DNA from: Gammaproteobacteria bacterium
GTDB lineage: Bacteria; Pseudomonadota; Gammaproteobacteria; Comchoanobacterales; Comchoanobacteraceae
DNA length: 14,427 bases
Reading direction: 5' to 3'
Assembly (NCBI GenBank): GCA_029243665.1
Contig: JAQWRO010000004.1
Coordinates: 1-14,427 of the forward strand
Made by a program: the position numbers and the translations under genes. The notes below the pieces were generated by a model. The model did not search any database, was not told the DNA's origin, and was given only the letters and a program-made list of their open reading frames with translations. Below, piece after piece: positions 1 through 6,395 of this stretch (within the stretch, counting starts at the first letter, position 1; each line of letters begins with the position of its first letter).

Positions 1-579
1 ATCTTGGTCTTTTGCCATTGCTTTTGCTAAAGAAACACAGACCCTGACATCCACCAAAGCATCATGGGCCATACCATCAACCCAGCCATTTGCTTCGTTC
101 AAATTTTCAAGTTTTAAACTTACCTTGCCTTCTTTTTCTGGCCATACAATATCTCGGAAGCCATCATAATAGTAATATAAAAGCATTGGAAACAGGTCGA
201 ACCGCTTACAACCATTGGCAAAACCATGTGTATACGGGGTTAAAAAATTTCTATAAAAGCCAAATCTTAAAACATCATCATCATAACCAAGCGTATTATA
301 CCCACCATTCATTGTCCCTGATTGATTCACTAGTTCATGAATGGTCTTTAGAGCCTCATACTCTGTTTTACCCTTTACTAAGTTTTCTGGCAATAATCGA
401 TGCACCAAGACAGCATCTGGGCTAGGCAGCGTATCTCGGTTTAGACGAACAAAAAATTCGTGGCACTCAATCTCATTAAAATCTTCATCCGTTCGAATGG
501 CTGCAAATTGAAGTATTTGGCCAAATACTTTATTTAAATCTGATGACTCAACATCATAAAAAAGCCAACTCACTGACAT
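1..579 (-). CDS. sbcB: Exodeoxyribonuclease I (SbcB), N-terminal part, cut by window edge
   Basis: A 3'-5' single-strand DNA exonuclease used in recombination and mismatch repair. Only the first 193 residues are present; the frame is open through base 1. The DEDDh nuclease fold is visible: D9 and E11 (FYDVESSD, exo I motif), followed by QFAAIRTDEDFNEI, which closely matches E. coli ExoI; the exo II Asp at about D100 in GYNTLGYDDDV with the family's downstream FYRNF; and exo III H172/D177 in AHDALVDV. All expected catalytic acids are present, so the enzyme looks active. The ATG (579-577) touches the TAG stop of trpS with no base between and in the same frame, so translation almost certainly depends on ribosomes finishing trpS. 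Family known; coupling inferred. Confidence 0.93.
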   Translation of the reverse strand, partial: MSVSWLFYDVESSDLNKVFGQILQFAAIRTDEDFNEIECHEFFVRLNRDTLPSPDAVLVHRLLPENLVKGKTEYEALKTIHELVNQSGTMNGGYNTLGYDDDVLRFGFYRNFLTPYTHGFANGCKRFDLFPMLLYYYYDGFRDIVWPEKEGKVSLKLENLNEANGWVDGMAHDALVDVRVCVSLAKAMAKDQD

Positions 580-1563
580 CTATAACAAGCCAATCGCGTC
601 TTTTATTTTACGCAAATATGGTGCTGTTCGACTAGTCACCAACCTCGACTGCTCTCTCATCAACGAGTCCAAATAATCTTCATCACCCAAAAGACGCTTC
701 ATCTCTATCTGTATTGGCTCGATAATACTAACCAAAACATCAGCCAAATCTTTTTTAAACTTGCCATAACCCACGCCTTGGTATGCAACCTCGACAGCAT
801 CCACTGATTGATCAGTAAGAACCGAATACATTTCTACTAAACTTGAAATACCAGGCCTTTTATTATCATATGCTACAACACCAACAGAATCAGTAACTGC
901 TTTTTTAATTTTCTTAACAATAACTTCTGGCGCATCATCAATAGAAATATAACCTTGTGCATTTGGATCAGATTTAGACATTTTTTTAGTAGGATCCTGT
1001 AACGACCTAACTCGAGCACCAAATTCTGGAATGATTGGCTCAGGCATTTTTAAGACCTCTCCATAGCGATGATTAAACCTGATAACCAAATCCCTAGTAA
1101 GCTCAATATGTTGCTTTTGATCTGCCCCAACTGGAACAAAATCTGCCTCATGAAGTAAAATATCGGCTGCCATTAACACAGGATAAGCAAATAAGCCAAA
1201 CGGCTCAGCTTTTGTACTGTGACTCGCTGATTTGTCTTTAAACTGCGTCATGCGCGATAACTCACCGAGATGCGTAAAACAACTCAATAACCAACTCAAT
1301 TCTGCGTGCTGAGGCACATGAGACTGAATCGTAACAGAACTTTTCTTGGGATCAACACCTGAGGCTAGAAAGAAAGCTAGCAATTTTAGCGAATTAGCTC
1401 TTAGCACAGCGGGATCTTGCTGCACAGTAATCGCATGCAAATCTGCAATAAAAAAATGGCAGCGGTAGGATTCTTGATAATGACGCCAATTTTTAACAGT
1501 GCCTAAAATATGTCCGATGGTAGGAACACCTGATGGCTGAATGCCACTCACTAAACTTTTCAT
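580..1563 (-). CDS. trpS: Tryptophanyl-tRNA synthetase
   Basis: Class I aminoacyl-tRNA synthetase that charges tRNA-Trp in the cytoplasm. It has 327 residues, normal for bacterial TrpS. Visible motifs: SGIQPSG then TIGH at 15-18 (the HIGH signature), the active-site stretch YPVLMAADILLHEADFVPVG (127-146) with GADQKQHIELTRD following, and KMSKS at 194-198. The frame is open upstream to an ATG at 1644, but residue 1 at 1563 aligns with the family start, and the extra 27 codons would cover the divergent promoter. No good ribosome-binding site sits directly before 1563. Instead a GGAGGG at 1604-1599 precedes a 9-codon reading frame that overlaps this start (see the leader entry), and a -10 box lies six bases upstream. 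It forms an operon with sbcB. Confidence 0.96.
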   Translation of the reverse strand: MKSLVSGIQPSGVPTIGHILGTVKNWRHYQESYRCHFFIADLHAITVQQDPAVLRANSLKLLAFFLASGVDPKKSSVTIQSHVPQHAELSWLLSCFTHLGELSRMTQFKDKSASHSTKAEPFGLFAYPVLMAADILLHEADFVPVGADQKQHIELTRDLVIRFNHRYGEVLKMPEPIIPEFGARVRSLQDPTKKMSKSDPNAQGYISIDDAPEVIVKKIKKAVTDSVGVVAYDNKRPGISSLVEMYSVLTDQSVDAVEVAYQGVGYGKFKKDLADVLVSIIEPIQIEMKRLLGDEDYLDSLMREQSRLVTSRTAPYLRKIKDAIGLL

Positions 1564-1589
1564 GCCTTGAGTATAATGTATACCTGCAT
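1560..1589 (-). other. Possible 9-codon leader peptide coupled to trpS
   Basis: ATG at 1589 opens a 9-residue frame (MQVYIILKA) whose TGA (1562-1560) overlaps the trpS ATG as ATGA. It is preceded by GGAGGG at 1604-1599 with a 9-base gap, a better ribosome-binding site than anything in front of trpS. It has no Trp codon, so it is not a classical attenuator; translational coupling is the plausible role. It conflicts with the promoter entry just below: a transcript begun at that promoter would lack this frame. Speculative. Confidence 0.25.
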
Positions 1590-1598
1590 AAGTAACAA
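1570..1598 (-). promoter_or_regulatory. Candidate sigma-70 promoter at the trpS start
   Basis: TTGTTA (1598-1593), a 17-base spacer, then TATACT (1575-1570). Transcription would start at or next to the A of the trpS ATG (1563), giving a leaderless or nearly leaderless message. The boxes and spacing are good by eye, but the alternative is that translation enters via the small upstream frame on a longer transcript. Confidence 0.4.
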
Positions 1599-1620
1599 CC
1601 CTCCAAAAGCTTAAATAAAG

Positions 1621-1649
1621 TTGCTTTTCATCCAGATGAAACATATGAT
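1621..1649 (+). promoter_or_regulatory. Candidate promoter of the hlyD-like/bax/ubiA/hemC operon
   Basis: TTGCTT (1621-1626), a 17-base spacer and TATGAT (1644-1649), with an expected start near 1656 and a leader of about 19 bases that contains AAGGA at 1665-1669, five bases before the ATG. It is the only credible promoter seen for the four plus-strand genes, which overlap or nearly touch. Confidence 0.55.
1626..1641. repeat. Perfect 7-2-7 inverted repeat, possible operator
   Basis: TTTCATC-CA-GATGAAA, every position of the 7-base arms matching, lying between and slightly overlapping the -35 and -10 boxes of the plus-strand promoter. That is a classic place for a repressor site. No regulator gene is in the window and I do not recognise the site. 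Confidence 0.4.
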
Positions 1650-1674
1650 AAATATGACTTAATCAAGGAATTTT

Positions 1675-2283
1675 ATGAAACATTGTCTTAAAATGACCGC
1701 TCTAATCTTATCCACCTCCATGGCATTTGCAATAGAGTCTCAAGTCTCAACACCTTTTGCAAATACAAAAGTCATTGCAACTTTTGTCAAACCTGGTGAC
1801 ATTGTAAGTCGCGGACAATTGATTGCAAGATTAGATACAAATGAGCTTAAAGCAAAGCTTGAACAATTGAGGGCTGACAAACAACAAATTGAAACAGAAA
1901 TTCAGCTAACAAAAAAAATGCTAAAAAAATCAAAAGCGAGCCGATCACAAAGAATTCATGATAAAGAAAAAGCCATGATTGATGCAAACCAAATCATTAA
2001 TGGGATTGGCAACTTATCTTCGATGAAGAATAAAGCTATTTCAAATCAAAACATTGATAATGATATCAAATCATTATCGTCTTCACACCAAAAACAACGT
2101 CAACTGTATAAAAGGCTTAATGACATCCTGAAGTCCCTTACAGCTTCTGAATTAAAGTTTGAAGAGCTCATTAAGAGCGCTGAAGTGACATCACCATATG
2201 ATGGCATGGTTTTGGATATTGCACACATTAACCATGAAATCAATCACTCACATCAGTCATTAGGCACAATTGATCATGCTTAA
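1675..2283 (+). CDS. Short HlyD-like periplasmic protein (biotinyl/lipoyl domain plus coiled coil)
   Basis: A 202-residue exported protein. Residues 1-20 form a signal peptide (cut probably after AFA). Residues 33-57 (IATFVKPGDIVSRGQLIARL) are the first half of a lipoyl/barrel-sandwich domain of membrane-fusion adaptors; 55-168 is charged, Lys/Gln-rich and probably a coiled-coil hairpin; 169-182 (AEVTSPYDGMVLD) is the second lipoyl half, after which the protein soon ends. Typical HlyD/MFP adaptors are well over 300 residues and continue into beta-barrel and membrane-proximal domains, which are absent here. No transporter or outer-membrane channel is adjacent. The ribosome-binding site AAGGA is well placed. 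It overlaps the next gene by 8 bases. The fold is well supported; the partner and substrate are unknown. Confidence 0.8.
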   Translation: MKHCLKMTALILSTSMAFAIESQVSTPFANTKVIATFVKPGDIVSRGQLIARLDTNELKAKLEQLRADKQQIETEIQLTKKMLKKSKASRSQRIHDKEKAMIDANQIINGIGNLSSMKNKAISNQNIDNDIKSLSSSHQKQRQLYKRLNDILKSLTASELKFEELIKSAEVTSPYDGMVLDIAHINHEINHSHQSLGTIDHA

Positions 2284-2989
2284 AAAACTCATATTTGTCA
2301 TTTTTTTAAGCATTTCATATGCTGAAACAAGCGAACTGTCTTTACCTGATCATTTTTTTAATATGCTTAAACCTTTGGTCTCTGAAGTCAACCAGTCTAT
2401 ATATATAGATCGAAAAAAACTGACTGCTTGGTCGCAACAATATCCATTAAAGCCAACGGCACAAATTTTGGATATCCAAAAACGCTACCTATTAACCAAC
2501 TGTGATATCAAAGAAAAAAAATGCATTGAGGCCCTTAAAAAACGTGTAGATATTGTACCCAATAGCTTGGCCCTCAGCCAAGCTGCACTTGAATCGGGCT
2601 TTGGGACCTCTAGGTTTGCAAAAGAAGGCAATGCTTTGTATGGACAATGGTGCTTCAAAAAGGGATGCGGCATTCAACCAAAAAAACCAAATAAATCTTT
2701 AGGTTTTTATGCTGTAAAAAGTTTTAAATCTCCTAAGACAGCAACCATTGAATATATCCACAACCTGAACACCCAATCATCTTATGAATCTTTTAGAAAT
2801 ATGAGAGCCACTCAACGAAAAAACGGTCTCAAACTAGACAGTCTTAAACTTGTGGATACGCTTAACCTATATTCAACATCTGGAAAAAAATATCTTCAAG
2901 ATATTAAATCTATTATTAAAACCTACCAACTCCAAAAATATGACAATGCAAAGTATTCAGAAAGATCACAAAATCATTTCTTTGTTTAA
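2276..2989 (+). CDS. bax: Bax-type N-acetylglucosaminidase (GH73-like peptidoglycan hydrolase)
   Basis: A predicted exported muramidase-like enzyme that cuts glycan strands of peptidoglycan. Residues 1-16 are a signal peptide (SYA before E17). The catalytic block is at about 95-125: NSLALSQAALESGFGTSRFA then EGNALYGQW, matching the Bax/FlgJ-like glucosaminidase signature, with E106 the likely general acid. YSTSGKKYLQDIKSII near the C-terminus is also family-typical. The 237-residue length fits the Bax family. Four cysteines (C76, C83, C126, C131) in an exported protein suggest disulfides. I chose ATG 2276 (overlapping the previous stop as ATGCTTAA) rather than the TTG at 2270. The last 50 bases overlap ubiA. 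The symbol is by family resemblance (E. coli Bax) and not a proven orthologue. Confidence 0.85.
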   Translation: MLKKLIFVIFLSISYAETSELSLPDHFFNMLKPLVSEVNQSIYIDRKKLTAWSQQYPLKPTAQILDIQKRYLLTNCDIKEKKCIEALKKRVDIVPNSLALSQAALESGFGTSRFAKEGNALYGQWCFKKGCGIQPKKPNKSLGFYAVKSFKSPKTATIEYIHNLNTQSSYESFRNMRATQRKNGLKLDSLKLVDTLNLYSTSGKKYLQDIKSIIKTYQLQKYDNAKYSERSQNHFFV

Positions 2990-3806
2990 ACTCGTTAGGC
3001 TAAACAAGCCAACTGGTGTCGTTGTGCTCTGGTGGCCGACAGCATGGGCGCTTTGGCTTGTCACACAAGGCGACCAGGCTAACCTATGGGCCTTATTCTT
3101 ATTAGGAAGTCTTCTTATGCGAAGTGCTGGCTGTATTTGGAACGACATTAGCGATGCTGACATTGACCCCCATGTTGAAAGAACAGCTTTAAGACCGATT
3201 GCTGCAGGACAAGTATCTATCACTGAAGCACTAGTCCTTTTTTTTGTATTATTAAGCTTTGCTGCATGTATCGCTTGGCAACTCCCTAAAGAAGCTTTTC
3301 AATTATGTTTTATAGCGGCTGGCCTAACCATATTATACCCACTCACCAAAAGATTTTTTAAAGCGCCACAATTATTTCTTGGATTTGCATTTGCTATGTC
3401 AGTACCCATTACATTTGCAACACAACATCAACTCTTTACGCCTCAATGTTTATGGCTCTATCTAGCTGCTGTATTATGGCCCTTAGTCTATGACACAATC
3501 TATGCCCTTTCTGATAAAAAAGATGATATCTTTTTAAACATTCACTCTTTACCATTGAGCCTTGGCCAATACACAAATTTGTTTATCGATGGCTGCCAAT
3601 GTTTGTTCGTTATAACATTAATCACTGTTGGGGTTCAGGCAGATGCAAACAAATATTTCTTCTTGTTTTTAAGCTTATATGCCTTAGCAGCAACAATACA
3701 ACAAATCAAATTAAGATCTACAACAAAATACCAAAAACTTTTTTGCACTTATCAATGGTTGGGCGGAATCATTATGTTAGGCTTTATTTTTGGAATACCA
3801 TCCTAA
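2940..3806 (+). CDS. ubiA: 4-hydroxybenzoate polyprenyltransferase
   Basis: Inner-membrane prenyltransferase that joins 4-hydroxybenzoate to polyprenyl diphosphate, the second step of ubiquinone synthesis. It is 288 residues, the usual size, with about eight or nine hydrophobic helices. Both aspartate motifs are present: NDISDADID at 68-76 (N68, D69, D72, D76) followed by VERTALRPIAAG, and YDTIYALSDKKDD at 184-196, closely parallel to E. coli UbiA. The N-terminus (LNKPTGVVVLWWPTAWALWL, 21-40) also aligns, so the start is ATG 2940 or ATG 2946, inside the end of the Bax-type gene; neither has a strong ribosome-binding site, which fits translational coupling. ubiC is not adjacent. Confidence 0.96.
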   Translation: MTMQSIQKDHKIISLFKLVRLNKPTGVVVLWWPTAWALWLVTQGDQANLWALFLLGSLLMRSAGCIWNDISDADIDPHVERTALRPIAAGQVSITEALVLFFVLLSFAACIAWQLPKEAFQLCFIAAGLTILYPLTKRFFKAPQLFLGFAFAMSVPITFATQHQLFTPQCLWLYLAAVLWPLVYDTIYALSDKKDDIFLNIHSLPLSLGQYTNLFIDGCQCLFVITLITVGVQADANKYFFLFLSLYALAATIQQIKLRSTTKYQKLFCTYQWLGGIIMLGFIFGIPS

Positions 3807-3814
3807 ACTTTATT

Positions 3815-4708
3815 ATGAATATGACACATATGCACAAAAAAATTCAAATCGCTAGTAGAACGAGTCAATTGGCAAAAATCATGACAAACCATGTCATACA
3901 AGCATTAAAGACAAATGAGCCTGACATCAAATTTGAGATATTAGACGTAAAAACCAGTAACCAGAATATTAAAGAAGAACCTTTGGGCATTAAAGGTGTT
4001 TTCACAAATGCCCTTGATGCAGCTGTTCGCAACAACCTTGCCAGCTTTGCAGTACACTCTACAAAGGACCTTCCATCTAAATTGAGTGATGATATGGTCG
4101 TTGCAGCCTTTTTACAAAGAGCGAATCCAAAGGATGCACTCATCTCCAAACATGGCTTACCTTTAAATCAATTACCTCAAAATGGCTCCATTGGCACTGC
4201 CAGTATGCGAAGAGCAATGCTTGTTAAACATTTAAGACCTGATTTATCTACTGAGATACTTAGAGGAAATATCGATACCCGCTTAAGCAAAAAAGATCAA
4301 TTTGATGCCATTATACTTGCTGCAAGTGGCTTGGAGCGGCTTGGCGGAATGGATCACATCACAGAACAATTAGATCCCACCCAATTTGTACCTGCAGCAG
4401 GACAAGGCGTAATTGCAATCACATGTCTAAAAGATGATACAAAAATGGCATCGATGCTTGCCAAGCTAGATGATACAGACACACGCCTGTGTGTAGAAAT
4501 AGAAAGAACAATATGTGAAAGACTTAATTTATCTTGTCATGCACCCATTGGTGTTTATGCTTATTTAGACAATGAAAATATTTTATTAAAAACACATCTC
4601 ATCAGAAATAAAAAAACTTTTATAGGCAGCTTTAAAGCTAAGAGACATGAAAACCTTCAATTAATTGAAGACGCTCTAAGTGCCATCAAGCAAAAAACTG
4701 ACCTCTAA
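3815..4708 (+). CDS. hemC: Hydroxymethylbilane synthase (porphobilinogen deaminase)
   Basis: Polymerises four porphobilinogens into hydroxymethylbilane for haem. Visible landmarks: ASRTSQLA at 13-20, VHSTKDLPS at 80-88 with the catalytic Asp at D85, SMRRAML and LRGNIDTRLS (substrate-binding arginines), and C241 in LSCHAPIGVYA, the cysteine that carries the dipyrromethane cofactor. Length 297 (E. coli 313). The start may be ATG 3815, 3821 or 3830; 3815 is eight bases after the ubiA stop, and none has an obvious ribosome-binding site. It is last in the plus-strand operon and meets the minus-strand asparagine-synthetase-like gene tail to tail, only nine bases apart, with no hairpin terminator seen in the gap. 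Confidence 0.95.
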   Translation: MNMTHMHKKIQIASRTSQLAKIMTNHVIQALKTNEPDIKFEILDVKTSNQNIKEEPLGIKGVFTNALDAAVRNNLASFAVHSTKDLPSKLSDDMVVAAFLQRANPKDALISKHGLPLNQLPQNGSIGTASMRRAMLVKHLRPDLSTEILRGNIDTRLSKKDQFDAIILAASGLERLGGMDHITEQLDPTQFVPAAGQGVIAITCLKDDTKMASMLAKLDDTDTRLCVEIERTICERLNLSCHAPIGVYAYLDNENILLKTHLIRNKKTFIGSFKAKRHENLQLIEDALSAIKQKTDL

Positions 4709-4717
4709 AACTAGCAG

Positions 4718-6220
4718 CTACCGCCATCGATTCATCCAAAACTTTCTTAAAGCCATGTTGTAAGCAATTGTTGGGGTATATCCATTGCGTCTTGACTCTT
4801 CAAAATAATTCTTTAAATCCAAGCTATCTTTTAAATCAATATAACTGGATACTGCTTGATGATAGTTTTTTATTTTTTTGGAAACCTTAGGCTGACTCAC
4901 CAAAACCTGCAAAAGATAAGGATCTAAATTACCTATATATGAATATAATTCAGATTTCCCATAGATGAAATCCTTCCAATGATGGCGTCTATTGTAAAAG
5001 TATTTTATGGCCAGATCGTCTGTATAGGGCAAACAAACATCTATATCAAAATGAATGCTTAAAGACTTAAACAATCCCACTGCTTGAGAATTCAGCCAAA
5101 CTGAAACAAACGGATTGAATAGCGCCTCTCGAAAATTTGTTTTAACCATAGGCGGGGGTAATTTTTCTTTTCCAAACACAACCATTTCTGGAGTATATAA
5201 AAAATTATTCATTAACTCTGCCTGATTATAAGGAAGCTTATATGCGCAGTCTTTTTTCCTATGACGATAAAATAATAAACCAATATATCCTATACAATTA
5301 GCCATACGTGCTTTAAAGTTTTTTTTATCAAAGTTGTTTAAGAAAAATTCTGAAACATAAAAACGCTTAGCTAAAGGTATAAACCCTTCGCGAGGCAATG
5401 AGCCTGTTAAACAAAAGTTTTGCAACACATCAAACCCAGCCCCTGAGAGTACAATGTCAACATCATCGACTTTCATTCTTTGCATTGATATAAAATATGG
5501 ATCTGTACGATGTATCTTGAGTGATGGCGCTGTCATAAATTGCTTCAATTGATCAGTATATATACCTTTATAATCGATGTTCACCACTTCATGAGACCAA
5601 TTTTTGTATTTAGCAATTGTCTCAGATATCGATAGATCGATATAATTTTCTTTGTAACTTGGATTCTCTTTAAATGTATATAGCTTAAAAGGGATGCCCA
5701 GAGACTCAAGCACCAGAACCAATAAAAGTGAATCAACACCACCTGAAAAAAAGACGCCTACTTTTTTCTTACCATATAATTTTTGTTTTAATGTGTGCTT
5801 TAGTGTGTCTACTAAGTCATCTATCGTTTGCTTTGCACCCTTATAATTGTGAGGCTTTGCACTAAGTAGCTTATTAAACTTATAAGTGTGTGCAGAAATG
5901 AAGCAAAATACTTTCCTATACACCGTTTGCCCTAACTTACAATAACCTGTTGTATAATACACTTTTAACAATTCAGGACATGGCTCTAGCCCCTCACCAA
6001 TTAACTTTATTTCATTCGTCACACAATATGTTTGAGGCGCGATTTCTCGATAATATAAATCAAACAAAGGAGAAGCAATAATGGTCAACCTCAACTTTCC
6101 AGTAGGTGTGTGTGTAAAACGATAACCAGCTTGTTTTAGATAGGCTAACTGTGCATCTAAATTTGATTTAGACTGTAATTTACCTTGTTTTATTTTAAAA
6201 TAAACTTTTATTGTTTTCAT
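4718..6220 (-). CDS. Asparagine-synthetase-family protein without a glutaminase active site
   Basis: A 500-residue protein with a C-terminal PP-loop ATP-pyrophosphatase (Asn_synthase) domain: VGVFFSGGVDSLLL at 154-167 with SGGVDS at 159-164, and LSGAGFDVL at 258-266 in place of the AsnB-type SGEGADEL. Residues about 40-115 (PLFDLYYRE, TNEIKLI, TGYCKLGQTVYRKVFCFISA) resemble the last part of the Ntn-type domain of AsnB relatives. The protein begins with MKTIKVYFK, so there is no Cys at position 2 and no room for the first half of that domain. It therefore cannot take ammonia from glutamine by the normal route. Family members of this kind activate a carboxylate with ATP in asparagine, beta-lactam or lasso-peptide chemistry; which applies is unknown. 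Start ATG 6220 has AGGT seven bases upstream. No precursor peptide or partner enzyme was found beside it. Confidence 0.8.
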   Translation of the reverse strand: MKTIKVYFKIKQGKLQSKSNLDAQLAYLKQAGYRFTHTPTGKLRLTIIASPLFDLYYREIAPQTYCVTNEIKLIGEGLEPCPELLKVYYTTGYCKLGQTVYRKVFCFISAHTYKFNKLLSAKPHNYKGAKQTIDDLVDTLKHTLKQKLYGKKKVGVFFSGGVDSLLLVLVLESLGIPFKLYTFKENPSYKENYIDLSISETIAKYKNWSHEVVNIDYKGIYTDQLKQFMTAPSLKIHRTDPYFISMQRMKVDDVDIVLSGAGFDVLQNFCLTGSLPREGFIPLAKRFYVSEFFLNNFDKKNFKARMANCIGYIGLLFYRHRKKDCAYKLPYNQAELMNNFLYTPEMVVFGKEKLPPPMVKTNFREALFNPFVSVWLNSQAVGLFKSLSIHFDIDVCLPYTDDLAIKYFYNRRHHWKDFIYGKSELYSYIGNLDPYLLQVLVSQPKVSKKIKNYHQAVSSYIDLKDSLDLKNYFEESRRNGYTPTIAYNMALRKFWMNRWR

Positions 6221-6241
6221 GTTTTTACCTACTTACGGTTA

Positions 6242-6247
6242 AGTATA
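6242..6247 (-). promoter_or_regulatory. Possible -10 box for the asparagine-synthetase-like gene
   Basis: TATACT about 22 bases before the ATG, in an AT-rich gap after the lptM-like stop. No convincing -35 was seen at 16-18 bases (TTTAAT at 18 is the best), and no terminator separates the genes, so read-through from the dsb promoter is equally possible. Confidence 0.25.
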
Positions 6248-6272
6248 GTAAAAATAATAGTCTAAATTAAAT

Positions 6273-6395
6273 TTATTGGCATTGGCTAGAATCAGAGCTC
6301 GGACATGATGGCTCTTCAAGTGTTAGAGGACCTTGACGGCCACACCCATTTAAAATGAGCATGGCCAACAAGAAAAAAAGTTTTTTATTAAGCAT
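6273..6395 (-). CDS. lptM: LptM-like (YifL-like) small lipoprotein
   Basis: A 40-residue gene, easily missed because of its size. Residues 1-17 are a lipoprotein signal: MLNKKLFFLL, a hydrophobic core and a lipobox LNGC, with C18 as the lipidated cysteine. Directly after comes CGRQGPL, the hallmark of the LptM/YifL family (Cys-Gly-x-x-Gly-Pro-Leu). The mature protein is very short, about 23 residues, ending in a Ser/Cys-rich tail with C31 and C39. From the literature as I recall it, E. coli LptM is an outer-membrane lipoprotein that binds the LptD-LptE translocon and promotes correct LptD disulfide formation. Here its ATG lies inside the last codons of the DsbA/Com1-like gene (8-base overlap), so the two are translationally coupled. 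In many relatives the gene sits before lysA, which is not here. Confidence 0.75.
   Translation of the reverse strand: MLNKKLFFLLAMLILNGCGRQGPLTLEEPSCPSSDSSQCQ

Noticed and set aside
90..425. Plus-strand 111-codon frame opposite sbcB
   Set aside because: It lies wholly antisense to a clear exonuclease I frame and has low-complexity His/Leu-rich content with no family resemblance.
1564..1644. An N-terminal extension of trpS by 27 codons up to ATG 1644
   Set aside because: The family start aligns with ATG 1563, and the extension runs through the divergent promoter, its palindrome and the leader frame.
3599..3814. hemC start upstream, inside ubiA
   Set aside because: It would add about 70 unrelated residues; the conserved HemC N-terminus begins near 3815-3830.
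4700..4730. Bidirectional terminator between hemC and the asparagine-synthetase-like gene
   Set aside because: The nine-base gap and its flanks show no stable stem followed by a T-run.
6221..6272. A lasso- or RiPP-precursor peptide beside the asparagine-synthetase-like gene
   Set aside because: The gap holds no frame of useful length; the only small gene nearby is the lipoprotein, whose CGRQGPL and lipobox explain it better.
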